From Croceicoccus pelagius (GTDB lineage Bacteria > Pseudomonadota > Alphaproteobacteria > Sphingomonadales > Sphingomonadaceae): a DNA stretch of 64,000 nt. Under the pieces are notes generated by a model that had not been told where the DNA came from, did not search any database, and was given only the letters and a program-made list of their open reading frames with translations. A program made the position numbers and the translations under genes. Of this stretch, positions 17,217-25,849 are shown piece by piece. The stretch covers positions 62,001 to 126,000 of the forward strand of contig NZ_LYWY01000032.1 of assembly GCF_001661915.1 (NCBI RefSeq), given 5' to 3'. The number at the start of each line of letters is the position of its first letter. Positions within the stretch are counted from its first letter, which is position 1.

Positions 17217-18874
17217 CCCGTATCGACAACACCCGCACGATCCGCCCCGCGACGGGCAGCGAGATCACGACAAAGAGCTGGCTGACCGAGGCCCCCATGC
17301 GGATGTTGATGAACAACCTGCATCCCGACGTTGCCGAACGTCCCGAGGAACTGGTCGTCTATGGCGGCATTGGCCGCGCCGCCCGCGACTGGGAAAGCTA
17401 TGACCGTATCGTCGAGACGCTGCAGCGCCTGGATGATGACGAAACGCTGCTGGTGCAGTCCGGCAAGCCTGTTGGCGTATTCCGTACGCATCCTGATGCT
17501 CCGCGTGTCCTTATCGCCAACAGCAACCTCGTTCCCAAGTGGGCGGACTGGGAGCATTTCGGCGAACTCGATAAGAAGGGTCTCGCCATGTACGGGCAGA
17601 TGACCGCCGGGTCGTGGATCTACATCGGCACGCAGGGCATCGTTCAGGGCACTTACGAGACTTTCGCCGAGATGGGCCGCCAGCATTACGGCGGCGATCT
17701 GGCGGGGCGCTGGTTGCTGACGGCAGGCCTTGGCGGCATGGGCGGTGCGCAACCTTTGGCGGCAGTCATGGCAGGCGCGTCGTGCCTTGCGATCGAGTGT
17801 CAGCCGAGCCGCATCGAAATGCGCCTTCGCACAGGCTATCTCGACCGCAGCGCGACGACGATCAAGGAGGCAATGGCTATCATCGAGAAGGCCAATGCCG
17901 CGAAAACCGCGGTTTCCGTCGGTCTGCTCGGCAATGCCGCCGAAATCCTGCCCGAAATGTATCGCCGCGGCATCCGCCCCGACCTCCTTACCGACCAGAC
18001 CAGCGCGCACGACCCCGTCAACGGCTACCTTCCCGCAGGCTGGACCGTCGCCGAATGGATCGAGCAGCGCGAGCGTGAACCCGAAGCCGTTGCCAAGGCG
18101 GCGAAAGCCTCGATGGCGATCCACGTGCGCGCGATGCTGGATTTCCAGTCGGCGGGCGTCCCCACAGTCGATTACGGCAACAACATTCGCCAGGTCGCCA
18201 AGGACGAAGGCGTCGAGAATGCTTTTGACTTCCCCGGCTTCGTTCCGGCCTACATCCGACCGTTGTTCTGTCGCGGGATCGGGCCGTTCCGCTGGGCCGC
18301 GCTTTCGGGAGATCCCGAGGACATCTATCGCACCGACCAGAAGGTGAAGGAACTGATGCCAGAGGACGAGCACTTGCACCGTTGGCTCGACATGGCGCGT
18401 GAGAAGATCCACTTCCAGGGCCTGCCCGCCCGGATCTGCTGGGTCGGCCTTGGCGATCGTCACCGGCTGGGCCTGGCCTTCAACGAGATGGTGGCGAACG
18501 GCGAGTTGAAAGCGCCTGTCGTCATCGGGCGCGACCACCTTGACAGCGGATCGGTCGCAAGCCCTAATCGCGAGACCGAGGCGATGAAGGACGGGTCCGA
18601 CGCTGTCAGCGACTGGCCGCTGCTCAACGCCCTGCTCAACACCGCCAGCGGCGCGACCTGGGTCTCGCTCCACCACGGCGGCGGCGTTGGCATGGGCTAT
18701 TCGCAGCACTCGGGCATGGTCATCGTCGCGGACGGCACCGACGCAGCGGCCAAGCGGCTGGAACGCGTGCTCTGGAACGATCCGGCGACCGGAGTGATGC
18801 GCCACGCCGATGCGGGTTACGACATCGCCATCGACTGCGCGCGCGAAAAGGGTCTCGACCTCCCCTCGCTCTGA
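17213..18874 (+). CDS. hutU: Urocanate hydratase HutU
   Basis: The 553-residue enzyme hydrates urocanate to 4-imidazolone-5-propionate using tightly bound NAD+ as an electrophile. Visible segments include [40 protein letters not shown] (the NAD-binding region), [34 protein letters not shown] and [15 protein letters not shown]. The length is typical. It is the last gene of the hutIHGU transcript. No hairpin terminator is obvious directly after the stop, and no histidine permease gene follows. Confidence 0.96.
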   Translation: MTRIDNTRTIRPATGSEITTKSWLTEAPMRMLMNNLHPDVAERPEELVVYGGIGRAARDWESYDRIVETLQRLDDDETLLVQSGKPVGVFRTHPDAPRVLIANSNLVPKWADWEHFGELDKKGLAMYGQMTAGSWIYIGTQGIVQGTYETFAEMGRQHYGGDLAGRWLLTAGLGGMGGAQPLAAVMAGASCLAIECQPSRIEMRLRTGYLDRSATTIKEAMAIIEKANAAKTAVSVGLLGNAAEILPEMYRRGIRPDLLTDQTSAHDPVNGYLPAGWTVAEWIEQREREPEAVAKAAKASMAIHVRAMLDFQSAGVPTVDYGNNIRQVAKDEGVENAFDFPGFVPAYIRPLFCRGIGPFRWAALSGDPEDIYRTDQKVKELMPEDEHLHRWLDMAREKIHFQGLPARICWVGLGDRHRLGLAFNEMVANGELKAPVVIGRDHLDSGSVASPNRETEAMKDGSDAVSDWPLLNALLNTASGATWVSLHHGGGVGMGYSQHSGMVIVADGTDAAAKRLERVLWNDPATGVMRHADAGYDIAIDCAREKGLDLPSL

Positions 18875-18921
18875 CGCTCGACCTCAGCACGTTTACAGAT
18901 ACCCGCGAAGTTGCAAAGCCG

Positions 18922-19119
18922 ATGTCCGATACGCCGGCTTCACGTCGCCGACTGTCAAGAGTTGGTGCTGCGGGTGCGGGCGCCCTGGCTCTGCCCGCTT
19001 GGCCCCGCGGTGCCGATATGGACGGTGGCCACATTCACCCCGGCCTTGACGAGGTCTCTGCCCTCGGCCTCGCGGAGGCTCTTTATGCGAACGACCTGTT
19101 GGCATCCTCAACGTGGTGA
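18922..19119 (+). pseudogene. Short ORF with twin-arginine-like leader, possible gene remnant
   Basis: The 65-residue frame starts with a Tat-like signal (SRRRLSRVGAAGAGALALPA) followed by about 30 residues that resemble the beginning of a mature secreted enzyme (DEVSALGLAEAL), then stops. This looks like the 5' end of a truncated Tat substrate; some Tat-exported amidases begin in a similar way. It lies in the sparse stretch between hutU and tRNA-Gln where another gene is also truncated. Translation is not certain. Confidence 0.3.
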
Positions 19120-19211
19120 CGCCCTGTGATCATCCGCTTTAAAAGGAAGCCAGCACCTGCCTCGATCATCAAGAGGCCGGAACCTAATATTGCAGTCAAT
19201 TCAGGCGTCAT
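19083..19211 (-). CDS. Possible 42-residue membrane peptide
   Basis: From the ATG at 19211, with GAAGGG about 9 bases upstream, a 42-residue frame encodes one hydrophobic helix (LTAILGSGLLMIEAGAGFLL) followed by a basic, His-containing tail. It overlaps the 3' end of the Tat-leader ORF on the other strand, so at most one of the two is likely to be functional. No family is recognised. Confidence 0.25.
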   Translation of the reverse strand: MTPELTAILGSGLLMIEAGAGFLLKRMITGRHHVEDANRSFA

Positions 19212-19257
19212 CTGACGATCCCTTCGACTCTTGCGCGCTCGCCTAGAAGGCCATCCT

Positions 19258-19884
19258 TCACCCTCCAAGTTCCTCAATGCGCTTCAGGATCGCCGCCTCG
19301 TGGCCGTAGATATCCAACGTGCCCGCTACGGAATGCCGCGTCTCGTCCTTGCTCTCGAATGTCCCGAAATACCTTGCCGTGGCACTGTTGAAGTGCAGGC
19401 GGGCAATGCTCTTCCGGTTGTTATCGTCGAGGAGGATGGCGCAGTAGGACTTCGCATCGCGCATCACGATCCGCGAAGGGTCCACCTTCCCGTGCCACAA
19501 TGGCCGCACGATATTGAACCCTTCAATCTCTTCAGGGGTCGTTTCGATATCCGAGGTCTCTTCCATGACCTCTGGCTCTGGCTCCTCTGCCCCGTTTCCC
19601 TGCAGGGCGTTGGTGAGCCTTTCGTTCACGCGATCACGGATCAGCGAAGACGCTGAGGCGACAATCAGGCCTTCGAAGGTTTCCTTCACGTGCGCCGTAA
19701 AGCGCCCCGACTGGACGCGCGAGGCGATCAGCCGCACGAACTCTCCCGAAGGCTCGGAGAGTTCCTTCTGCGGTTCCTTGTAGACCAGCGTCTGGAGCTT
19801 GTGCTTGCCAGCTTCCGCCACGATCCGGTCGATATCGGCCCCGAAAATGCCGATTATCCCCGAATATAAACGATTTTCCAGAAC
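19258..19884 (-). pseudogene. C-terminal half of a type I restriction (HSDR_N)-like endonuclease
   Basis: The open frame matches by eye the second half of short HsdR-N-type endonuclease proteins: DIDRIVAEAGKHKLQTLVYK, then LSEPSGEFVRLIASRVQSGR, and a C-terminal ILLDDNNRKSIARLHFNSA segment ending EAAILKRIEELGG. The N-terminal nuclease domain with its PD-(D/E)xK site is absent. The frame runs straight into the 3' end of tRNA-Gln on the same strand with no proper start codon; the first GTG is at 19821. The breakpoint at a tRNA end suggests an old integration or deletion. The remaining product should have no nuclease activity. Confidence 0.6.
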
Positions 19885-19959
19885 TGGCTGGGGCGGCAGG
19901 ATTCGAACCTGCGCATGGCGGTACCAAAAACCGCTGCCTTACCGCTTGGCTACGCCCCA
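19885..19959 (-). tRNA. tRNA-Gln (anticodon TTG)
   Basis: The minus strand folds as a 75-nt tRNA. The acceptor TGGGGCG pairs with CGCCCCA, the anticodon stem-loop is GCGGT-TTTTGGT-ACCGC with TTG in position, the T-loop GGTTCGAATCC is canonical, and CCA is encoded. A truncated gene abuts its 3' end. Confidence 0.95.
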
Positions 19960-20057
19960 TCAACCGTTCGGATGCGCCCATATAGCGCGGCGGGCGCGGA
20001 TGAAAAGGGGGCGGGTGCAGGAACCGGCCCGCCCCTTGCGCCGTTGCCCCTTCGATC

Positions 20058-21107
20058 ATGGCAAAGCATTCGAACAAGGCGGAAAAGGCGAACGGCGGCG
20101 GAGGGACCGGCGGGCTGGTCTTTGTCGACGATTCGCTGCCCGGCATCTCGCGCCGCCGCTGTGGGCGCGGGTGGTCCTATACCGATCCCAAGGGACGTCG
20201 GATCACCGATCGCGATGAAATCGACCGGCTGAACGCGATCGCGCTGCCCCCTGCCTATACCGATGCTTGGTTCTGCCCTGCCCCCAACGGCCACATCCTG
20301 GCCACGGGAATCGATGCGCGCGGGCGCAAGCAGTACCGTTATCACCCCCGTTTCCGGGCAGAGCGCGAGAGCGAGAAGTTCGACCGCACCGTCGCCTTTG
20401 GCAACGCCCTTCCCCTGATCCGCAAGCGGATAGAGGACGACTTGCGCACCGGCGGTCTGACGCGTCAGCACACCATCGCTTGCATCGTGCGCCTGCTCGA
20501 TCTGGGGCAGGTCCGCATCGGTAACGAGACTTACGCGAAAAAGAACAAGAGCTTCGGCGCGACGACGCTGCGCCAGCGCCATGCCCAAGTAAAAGGCCAG
20601 CGCCTGACGCTCAATTACAAGGGCAAGTCGGGCAAGGATCGCAAGGTCACGCTGACCGACCGCAGCCTCGCCAGGTTCGTGCGGCGCCTGCAGGAACTGC
20701 CCGGGCAGCACCTGTTCCAGTACATCGACGACGATGGCGATCCGCATCCGGTACGATCGTGCGACGTCAACGAATACCTGCGCGAAACCATGGGCGAGGA
20801 TTTCAGCGCCAAGGATTTCCGCACGTTCCACGCCAGTTGCCTCGCTTTCGCCACGCTAGCGCAGGCAAAGGAGAACATGACGATCAAGGCTCTGCTCGAA
20901 GTCGTGTCGGGCAGGCTCGGCAATACGCCTGCCGTCGCGCGGCGCAGCTATATCCACCCCGCGGTCATCGAGCTTGTCGACCGCCAGCAGTCGTGGCGGG
21001 AATCGCTTTCCTTGCCGCGCAAGACACAATGGTTAAGCCGCGAAGAACGCGGCCTTGTAGAACTATTGGATAATTGCGCAGAAGCGGGATTACCGGCGGC
21101 GGCTTGA
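20058..21107 (+). CDS. DNA topoisomerase IB (poxvirus/bacterial type)
   Basis: The 349-residue enzyme relaxes supercoils through a 3'-phosphotyrosyl intermediate. The N-terminal domain contains the family segment RGWSYTDPKGRRITD. The catalytic domain shows IGNETYAKKNKSFGATTLR, the Lys-bearing LNYKGKSGKDRKV, DFRTFHAS with a catalytic Arg, and ARRSYIHP where Tyr298 is the nucleophile. All parts of the catalytic set appear present. It stands alone between tRNA-Gln and a solute-binding protein gene. This family is common in alphaproteobacteria as an accessory, non-essential topoisomerase. Confidence 0.92.
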   Translation: MAKHSNKAEKANGGGGTGGLVFVDDSLPGISRRRCGRGWSYTDPKGRRITDRDEIDRLNAIALPPAYTDAWFCPAPNGHILATGIDARGRKQYRYHPRFRAERESEKFDRTVAFGNALPLIRKRIEDDLRTGGLTRQHTIACIVRLLDLGQVRIGNETYAKKNKSFGATTLRQRHAQVKGQRLTLNYKGKSGKDRKVTLTDRSLARFVRRLQELPGQHLFQYIDDDGDPHPVRSCDVNEYLRETMGEDFSAKDFRTFHASCLAFATLAQAKENMTIKALLEVVSGRLGNTPAVARRSYIHPAVIELVDRQQSWRESLSLPRKTQWLSREERGLVELLDNCAEAGLPAAA

Positions 21108-21200
21108 AGTTAAAAAAATATGAAAAAAGGTTTACCCCCAAAGTACTTGTAAGTATCGGGCGCTTGCGAGTATTCTTACGGGAACAGGGGGGCTGGTTCC

Positions 21201-22811
21201 ATAAAACGTATTTTCGCCATGGTGGCGTGCGCTCTGGTTATGGCCGGTTGCGGCGCGACGGAGACAGATGCCGATCGTGCAGCGCGCGACGGAATTCTGC
21301 TCGTCGGAAACGGCACCGACCCCAAGACGCTCGATCCGCACCTGCTCGTCGGCCTGCCCGAAGACAACATCGTCCGCGCGTTGAGCGAGGGGCTGGTCGT
21401 GCAGGACCCCGACGACAGCTTCAAGGTCCGCCCCGGCGTGGCCGAGAAATGGTCGCATGACGGCGCGTTCAAGCGCTGGACCTTCAAGCTGCGCAAGGGC
21501 GCGAAGTGGAGCAACGGGACACCCGTCACCGCGCAGGACTTCATCTTCAGCTGGAAACGCGCCCTTTCACCCGAACTGGAAGTCGAGGGCGCGGAACTGC
21601 TCCACGTCATCCGCGGCGGGCGTGCCTACAACCACGGCGAGATCAAGGATTTCGCCGATGTCGGTGTTTCCGCGCCCGATCCGCATACCCTGATCGTCGA
21701 GATGGAAGGCCCCACTCCATACTTTCTGCCGATGCTGGCAAGCACGAATTTCGTACCGGTAAACCGCTCTGCGGTGGAGGCCGGCGGCGCGGTCGACAGC
21801 CGCACGAACCGCTGGGCCGACGCGGGTTCATATGTCGGCAACGGCCCCTTCCTGCTGAGCGAGTGGAAGCTCCACGACTACGTCCTGGTCGAGCGTAACC
21901 CACAGTACTGGGACGCGCAGAATGTAAAATTGAACGCCATCCGCTTCATTCCGATCGAGGAGCCGAGGGCGGAAATGGATGACTTCATGAAGGGCAAGCT
22001 CCACGTCACCAGCACCGTCCCCGTCGATGCGATCCCCCAACTGCGCAAGACGCGGCCCGAAAGCCTCTATACCGACGAATTGCTTGGCACTTATGCCTAC
22101 GTCTTCAATGTCGAGAAAAAGCCGTTCAACGACCCGCGCGTGCGCCGCGCGCTGGCACTGGCGATCGACCGCGATGTCATGATCGAGGAAGTAATGGGCG
22201 GCGCGGAACGCCCGCTGGGCGGCATCATCCCGCCCGGAATGCCCGATTACGAGGCTATCGGCGCGCCGAAAACGGATCTGGAGGAAGCAAGACGCCTGCT
22301 TTCGGAAGCCGGTTTCGAAGATCCCGCCGACTTTCCGCAGATCGACCTCCTGATCAACCGCATGACCCGCCATCGCCGCATCGCCGAGATGATCTGTTCG
22401 ATGTGGAAGAAGGGTCTCGGGATCAATGCCGTGGTCCGCGAACAGAACTGGAAAGACTATCTCGACTCTATCGCGGATGGCGAATTCGAGGTGGCGCGAT
22501 CAGGCTGGGTCGCGAACTACAACGACCCGATGGCCTTGCTGGATTCGTTCGAGAGCGGCAGCCTCAGCAACGATATGAACTGGAGCGACGCAAGCTTCGA
22601 CGCGCTGATCAGGCGGGCGCGCAACACCGGCGACCGGACCAGGCGGCTTGCCATCCTGCAGGATGCCGAACGCCTGATGCTGAAACAGCAGCCGCTGATC
22701 CCGCTGTTCACCTATTCGCAGACCTACCTGGTCGATCCGCGGGTGAAAGGCTGGGGCCACTCGGTCAGCGGCAACCACGTCTACAAGTTCATGTCGCTCG
22801 CCTCTAACTGA
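21201..22811 (+). CDS. Peptide-type ABC substrate-binding lipoprotein (family 5, OppA-like), possible ATA start
   Basis: The protein belongs to extracellular solute-binding family 5: an ending VMAGC lipobox, DPKTLDPHLLVG, WTFKLRKGAKWSNGTPVTAQDF, the conserved GNGPFLLSEWKLHDY segment and NDPRVRRALALAIDRD. The first ATG (21219) gives a leader of only ten residues before the lipid Cys, with no basic residue. Starting 18 bp earlier at ATA (21201) gives a normal lipoprotein signal (M-KRIFAMVACALVMAGC), with a strong GGGGGG ribosome site nine bases upstream. The start may therefore be a rare AUA codon or a recent mutation. No permease genes are adjacent, so partners must lie elsewhere. Confidence 0.85.
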   Translation: MKRIFAMVACALVMAGCGATETDADRAARDGILLVGNGTDPKTLDPHLLVGLPEDNIVRALSEGLVVQDPDDSFKVRPGVAEKWSHDGAFKRWTFKLRKGAKWSNGTPVTAQDFIFSWKRALSPELEVEGAELLHVIRGGRAYNHGEIKDFADVGVSAPDPHTLIVEMEGPTPYFLPMLASTNFVPVNRSAVEAGGAVDSRTNRWADAGSYVGNGPFLLSEWKLHDYVLVERNPQYWDAQNVKLNAIRFIPIEEPRAEMDDFMKGKLHVTSTVPVDAIPQLRKTRPESLYTDELLGTYAYVFNVEKKPFNDPRVRRALALAIDRDVMIEEVMGGAERPLGGIIPPGMPDYEAIGAPKTDLEEARRLLSEAGFEDPADFPQIDLLINRMTRHRRIAEMICSMWKKGLGINAVVREQNWKDYLDSIADGEFEVARSGWVANYNDPMALLDSFESGSLSNDMNWSDASFDALIRRARNTGDRTRRLAILQDAERLMLKQQPLIPLFTYSQTYLVDPRVKGWGHSVSGNHVYKFMSLASN

Positions 22812-22823
22812 GGCGCTGCGCGA

Positions 22824-23921
22824 TCAGACGCGGCGCACCCAGTCGTGGGTGTCTTCGACTTCGCCGCGCTGGATACCGGTCAGCTTCGCCTTCAGCTTGC
22901 CGGTGATCTGGCCCGGACCGCCCGAACCGACGGTGAAGTCACGGTCGCGCCCGACGACGCGGCCCACCGGCGTGACGACGGCGGCGGTCCCGCAGGCGAA
23001 GCATTCCACCAGCTTCCCGCTTTCCGCATCGGCCTGCCACTGGTCGATCGAATAGCGTTCCTCGACGACGTTCAGGCCTTCCTCGCGCAGCAGGTCGATC
23101 AGGCTGTCGCGCGTGATCCCCGGCAGGATCGTGCCCGACAGCGGCGGAGTGACGACGCGCCCGTCGTCGAACACGAAGAACAGGTTCATCCCGCCCAGTT
23201 CCTCGATCCACTTGCGTTCCACCGCGTCGAGGAAGACGACCTGGTCGTACCCACGCTCGATCGCTTCGGCTTGCGGCACGAGGCTTGCGGCATAATTGCC
23301 GCCGCACTTGGCAGCGCCGGTGCCGCCGGGGGCAGCACGGGTATAGTCGCTCGACACCCAGATCGAGACCGCGGGCGCGCCCGACTTGAAGTAGTTGCCC
23401 GCAGGGCTGGCGATGACGATGAACTTGTAGCTCTTGGCCGGACGCACGCCGAGGAAAGCCTCGTCCGCGAACATGAACGGGCGCAAGTACAGCGATGCAC
23501 CCGCGCCGTCCGGGATCCAGTTTCCGTCAACTTCGAGCAGTGCGTCGATCGCGGCCAGGAACATGTCTTCGGGGATGTTCGGCATGGCAAGCCTGTCGGC
23601 CGAACGGTTGAAACGCTGCGCGTTCTGTTCGGGACGGAACAGCGCGGTGCTGCCGTCGGGGTGGCGATAGGCCTTCAGCCCTTCGAAGATTTCCTGCGCA
23701 TAGTGCAGGACAGAGGCCGCCGGATCGAGCGGGATCGGCTGGCGCGGGCCGACGGTGGCGTTGTGCCAGCCTTCGCCTTCCTTCCAGTCGACCGTCACCA
23801 TGTGATCGGTGAACTGCGTCCCGAAGCCGGGGTTCGCCAATACCGCAGCACGATCGGCATCCGAAGTCGGGGCCGGGTGCGGAATGTGTGCGAACTGGGG
23901 CTTCGCGGCGTTGTTCGCCAT
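22824..23921 (-). CDS. ilvE: Branched-chain amino acid aminotransferase IlvE
   Basis: The 365-residue class IV PLP aminotransferase interconverts Val, Leu and Ile with their 2-oxo acids, using 2-oxoglutarate. Features are QEIFEGLKAYRHPDGS, FRPEQNAQRFNRSADRL, AKCGGNYAASL (region of the PLP-binding Lys) and ELGGMNLFFVFDD, then GTILPGITRDS and the ACGTAAVVTPVG loop. The start at 23921 (MANNAAKPQ) is chosen over an upstream extension that overlaps the permease gene. It follows the permease on the same strand with an 80-bp gap. Confidence 0.93.
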   Translation of the reverse strand: MANNAAKPQFAHIPHPAPTSDADRAAVLANPGFGTQFTDHMVTVDWKEGEGWHNATVGPRQPIPLDPAASVLHYAQEIFEGLKAYRHPDGSTALFRPEQNAQRFNRSADRLAMPNIPEDMFLAAIDALLEVDGNWIPDGAGASLYLRPFMFADEAFLGVRPAKSYKFIVIASPAGNYFKSGAPAVSIWVSSDYTRAAPGGTGAAKCGGNYAASLVPQAEAIERGYDQVVFLDAVERKWIEELGGMNLFFVFDDGRVVTPPLSGTILPGITRDSLIDLLREEGLNVVEERYSIDQWQADAESGKLVECFACGTAAVVTPVGRVVGRDRDFTVGSGGPGQITGKLKAKLTGIQRGEVEDTHDWVRRV

Positions 23922-24001
23922 GGGGTTCGTCCTGATCACTGTGGTTTTTCGAATGGGCCGGTTAGGCCCTTGGCAGGCGCTGCGCAAGCCTTGGCGCGCG
24001 T

Positions 24002-25195
24002 TCAGGCCAGTCCCGCGACGTAGAGCACGAGCGCCACTGCCGCGAGGATCGAAGTTACCGCGCCCAGCCCGCTCAACCAGCGCATCCGCACCCTGCCCTG
24101 CCATGCCAGCACATTGACCAGCGCGAAGACGCCCAGGAACACGAAACTGGCCCCTTCGACCAGTTGCGCGATACCGCCCACGACGGCCAGAACCATAGCG
24201 ACGCCGGAGATGACCAGCACGCCTGCCCAGGGCACGTCGCGGGCGTTCCGCTTGCCGAAAACGGCGGGAAGCTCGCTGTCGCCAGCTGCCTCACCCGCAA
24301 GGCGCGCGGTGGCGAATACGGTCGCGTTGATGGCCGATGCGGTCGAGAAAGCCGCCGCGATGGACACCGCGACAAAACCGAAGGTGCCCAGCGCGGCGCG
24401 GCCTGCCTCGGCCAATGCGACTTCCTCCTTCGCCACGATCTCGGGCGCGCCGGCCAGCATCGTCGCACCCAGCGCCACTGCCACGTAAGTCGCGCAGGTG
24501 GCGATGATCGCAAGGCTCATCGCGCGGCGGATCGTGCGCTTTGCGTCCTTCATTTCGTCGTAGTCATAGGAGAGCAGCTGGAACCCTTCATAGGCCATGA
24601 ACACCACGCCCACACCGGCCAGCGCGCCCAAAGGCCCGACCGGATCGCCTGCCTCCAGCACCAGTTGCTCAGGCGCCCAGTGCCAGATACCCAGGGCCGC
24701 AAGACCGAGCAGGATCGCCAGCTTCACGAAAACCGCGACAAGCTCGACGATCGTCGCCTGCGTCGCGCCCAGCAGGTTCACACCCGCAAGGATCGCGATT
24801 GCCGCCACCGCCGCTGCCGATGCCGCCCATCCGGGCGCGCCCAATGCGTTGGCGGCGTACGCCCCGAAGGTAAAGCCATAGACTGCAACGGTCAGCGTAT
24901 AGCCCGCGATCAGCACCCACATCAGCCAGCGTGCAATTGTTGTCTGCCCAATGTCGCGCAAGAAGCCATACGAACCGCCCGGCTGGTCCCGGCGCACTGT
25001 CAGTTCGGCATAGGAGTGGCCCGAACACCACGCAATCAGTCCGCCGATGAGGAAACTCAGCGCAGCCCACTGGCCCGCGACCTGGATGACGACGCCCAGC
25101 GTGGAGAAGATGCCCCCGCCGATCATGCCGCCTACCGCCATGGCCCATGCTCCGGGCAGGCCCAAAGCTTTTTCCGCGCTTATTCCAGAGTCCAA
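24002..25195 (-). CDS. APC-family amino acid permease
   Basis: The 397-residue membrane protein has about 11-12 hydrophobic segments. GLPGAWAMAVGGMIGGGIFS is the unwound first helix with the GGGIF motif of amino acid-polyamine-organocation transporters, and YAELTVRRDQPGGSYGFLR is the conserved loop after helix 2. The substrate is probably a neutral or branched-chain amino acid, suggested only by co-orientation with ilvE. It is shorter than many APC members but looks complete. The start at 25195 diverges from the small unit at 25211. Confidence 0.82.
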   Translation of the reverse strand: MDSGISAEKALGLPGAWAMAVGGMIGGGIFSTLGVVIQVAGQWAALSFLIGGLIAWCSGHSYAELTVRRDQPGGSYGFLRDIGQTTIARWLMWVLIAGYTLTVAVYGFTFGAYAANALGAPGWAASAAAVAAIAILAGVNLLGATQATIVELVAVFVKLAILLGLAALGIWHWAPEQLVLEAGDPVGPLGALAGVGVVFMAYEGFQLLSYDYDEMKDAKRTIRRAMSLAIIATCATYVAVALGATMLAGAPEIVAKEEVALAEAGRAALGTFGFVAVSIAAAFSTASAINATVFATARLAGEAAGDSELPAVFGKRNARDVPWAGVLVISGVAMVLAVVGGIAQLVEGASFVFLGVFALVNVLAWQGRVRMRWLSGLGAVTSILAAVALVLYVAGLA

Positions 25196-25210
25196 TTCAG
25201 ACCTTAAACA

Positions 25211-25239
25211 TTGAAAATAAAGCGAAAAAGTGCTAGAAA
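25211..25239 (+). promoter_or_regulatory. Sigma70-like promoter for the 24-residue ORF
   Basis: TTGAAA at 25211-25216 and TAGAAA at 25234-25239 are separated by exactly 17 bp in an AT-rich stretch that stands out from the high-GC surroundings. They face the small ORF that begins at 25274. Confidence 0.5.
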
Positions 25240-25273
25240 CGACTCGACCGCAAAATAGTCAAGGAATGCACCA

Positions 25274-25348
25274 ATGAGCCTCATCAATGCCGCCAAAACT
25301 TTCGCTCGCAAGGTAAAAAGCGCAAAAGCTAACTTGCTGGGACAATAA
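25274..25348 (+). CDS. 24-residue cationic amphipathic peptide, candidate small protein
   Basis: The frame begins with ATG behind AAGGA (25261-25265) and encodes 24 residues: MSLINAAKTFARKVKSAK and then ANLLGQ. Leu3, Ile4, Ala7, Phe10/Ala11, Val14 and Leu22/23 would line one face of a helix, with five Lys and one Arg on the other. It lies between a 17-bp-spaced promoter and a hairpin terminator, so the short transcript looks complete. The function is unknown; a membrane-active peptide, or an RNA with a fortuitous frame, are both possible. Confidence 0.45.
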   Translation: MSLINAAKTFARKVKSAKANLLGQ

Positions 25349-25427
25349 CGTCGCGTTGCTCCGATTCTATCTGCCCGTCAATTCCCGTCAAGAACAAACC
25401 AGAAACAATCACCAGTGCAAATACGAA

Positions 25428-25455
25428 AAAGGCGGCTCCCGGGGGAACCGCCTTT
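25428..25455. terminator. Bidirectional hairpin terminator
   Basis: AAAGGCGG (25428-25435) pairs with CCGCCTTT (25448-25455) around a C/G-rich inner segment. T-rich sequence (TTTGTTCGTTTT) follows on the plus strand and A-rich sequence on the other side. It can end both the small plus-strand unit and the trmD-rplS transcript arriving on the minus strand. Confidence 0.75.
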
Positions 25456-25480
25456 GTTCGTTTTACCTGTCGCGTATCGC

Positions 25481-25849
25481 TTATGCGTCTTCGCGAACGG
25501 TCTTGCGCTCGGCAATGCGAGCGCGCTTGCCGGTGCGGCCGCGCAGGTAATAGAGCTTCGCACGACGAACGACACCGCGACGAACGACGGTGATCGAATC
25601 GATGTTGGGCGAATAGAGCGGGAAGACGCGCTCGACACCTTCGCCGAACGACATCTTGCGAACCGTGAAGTTCGAACCCATGCCGCGGTTCGAACGGGCG
25701 ATGACGACGCCTTCGTAGTTCTGGACACGCTCACGCGTGCCTTCAACGACGCGCACGCCGACGCGCACGGTATCACCCGCACGGAATTCCGGAATGTCCT
25801 TGCCGAGACCCTGGATTGCTTCGGCCTCGAGCTGCTGGATCAGGTTCAT
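25481..25849 (-). CDS. rplS: Ribosomal protein L19
   Basis: The 122-residue protein contains the L19 hallmarks [42 protein letters not shown] and [20 protein letters not shown]. It sits at the 30S-50S interface of the ribosome. The start at 25849 overlaps the trmD stop codon (ATGA). It is the last gene of its transcript, followed by the hairpin at 25428. Confidence 0.97.
   Translation of the reverse strand: MNLIQQLEAEAIQGLGKDIPEFRAGDTVRVGVRVVEGTRERVQNYEGVVIARSNRGMGSNFTVRKMSFGEGVERVFPLYSPNIDSITVVRRGVVRRAKLYYLRGRTGKRARIAERKTVREDA

Noticed and set aside
17126-18805. 559-codon minus-strand frame
   Set aside because: It is a shadow of hutU, whose NAD-binding and active-site motifs are intact.
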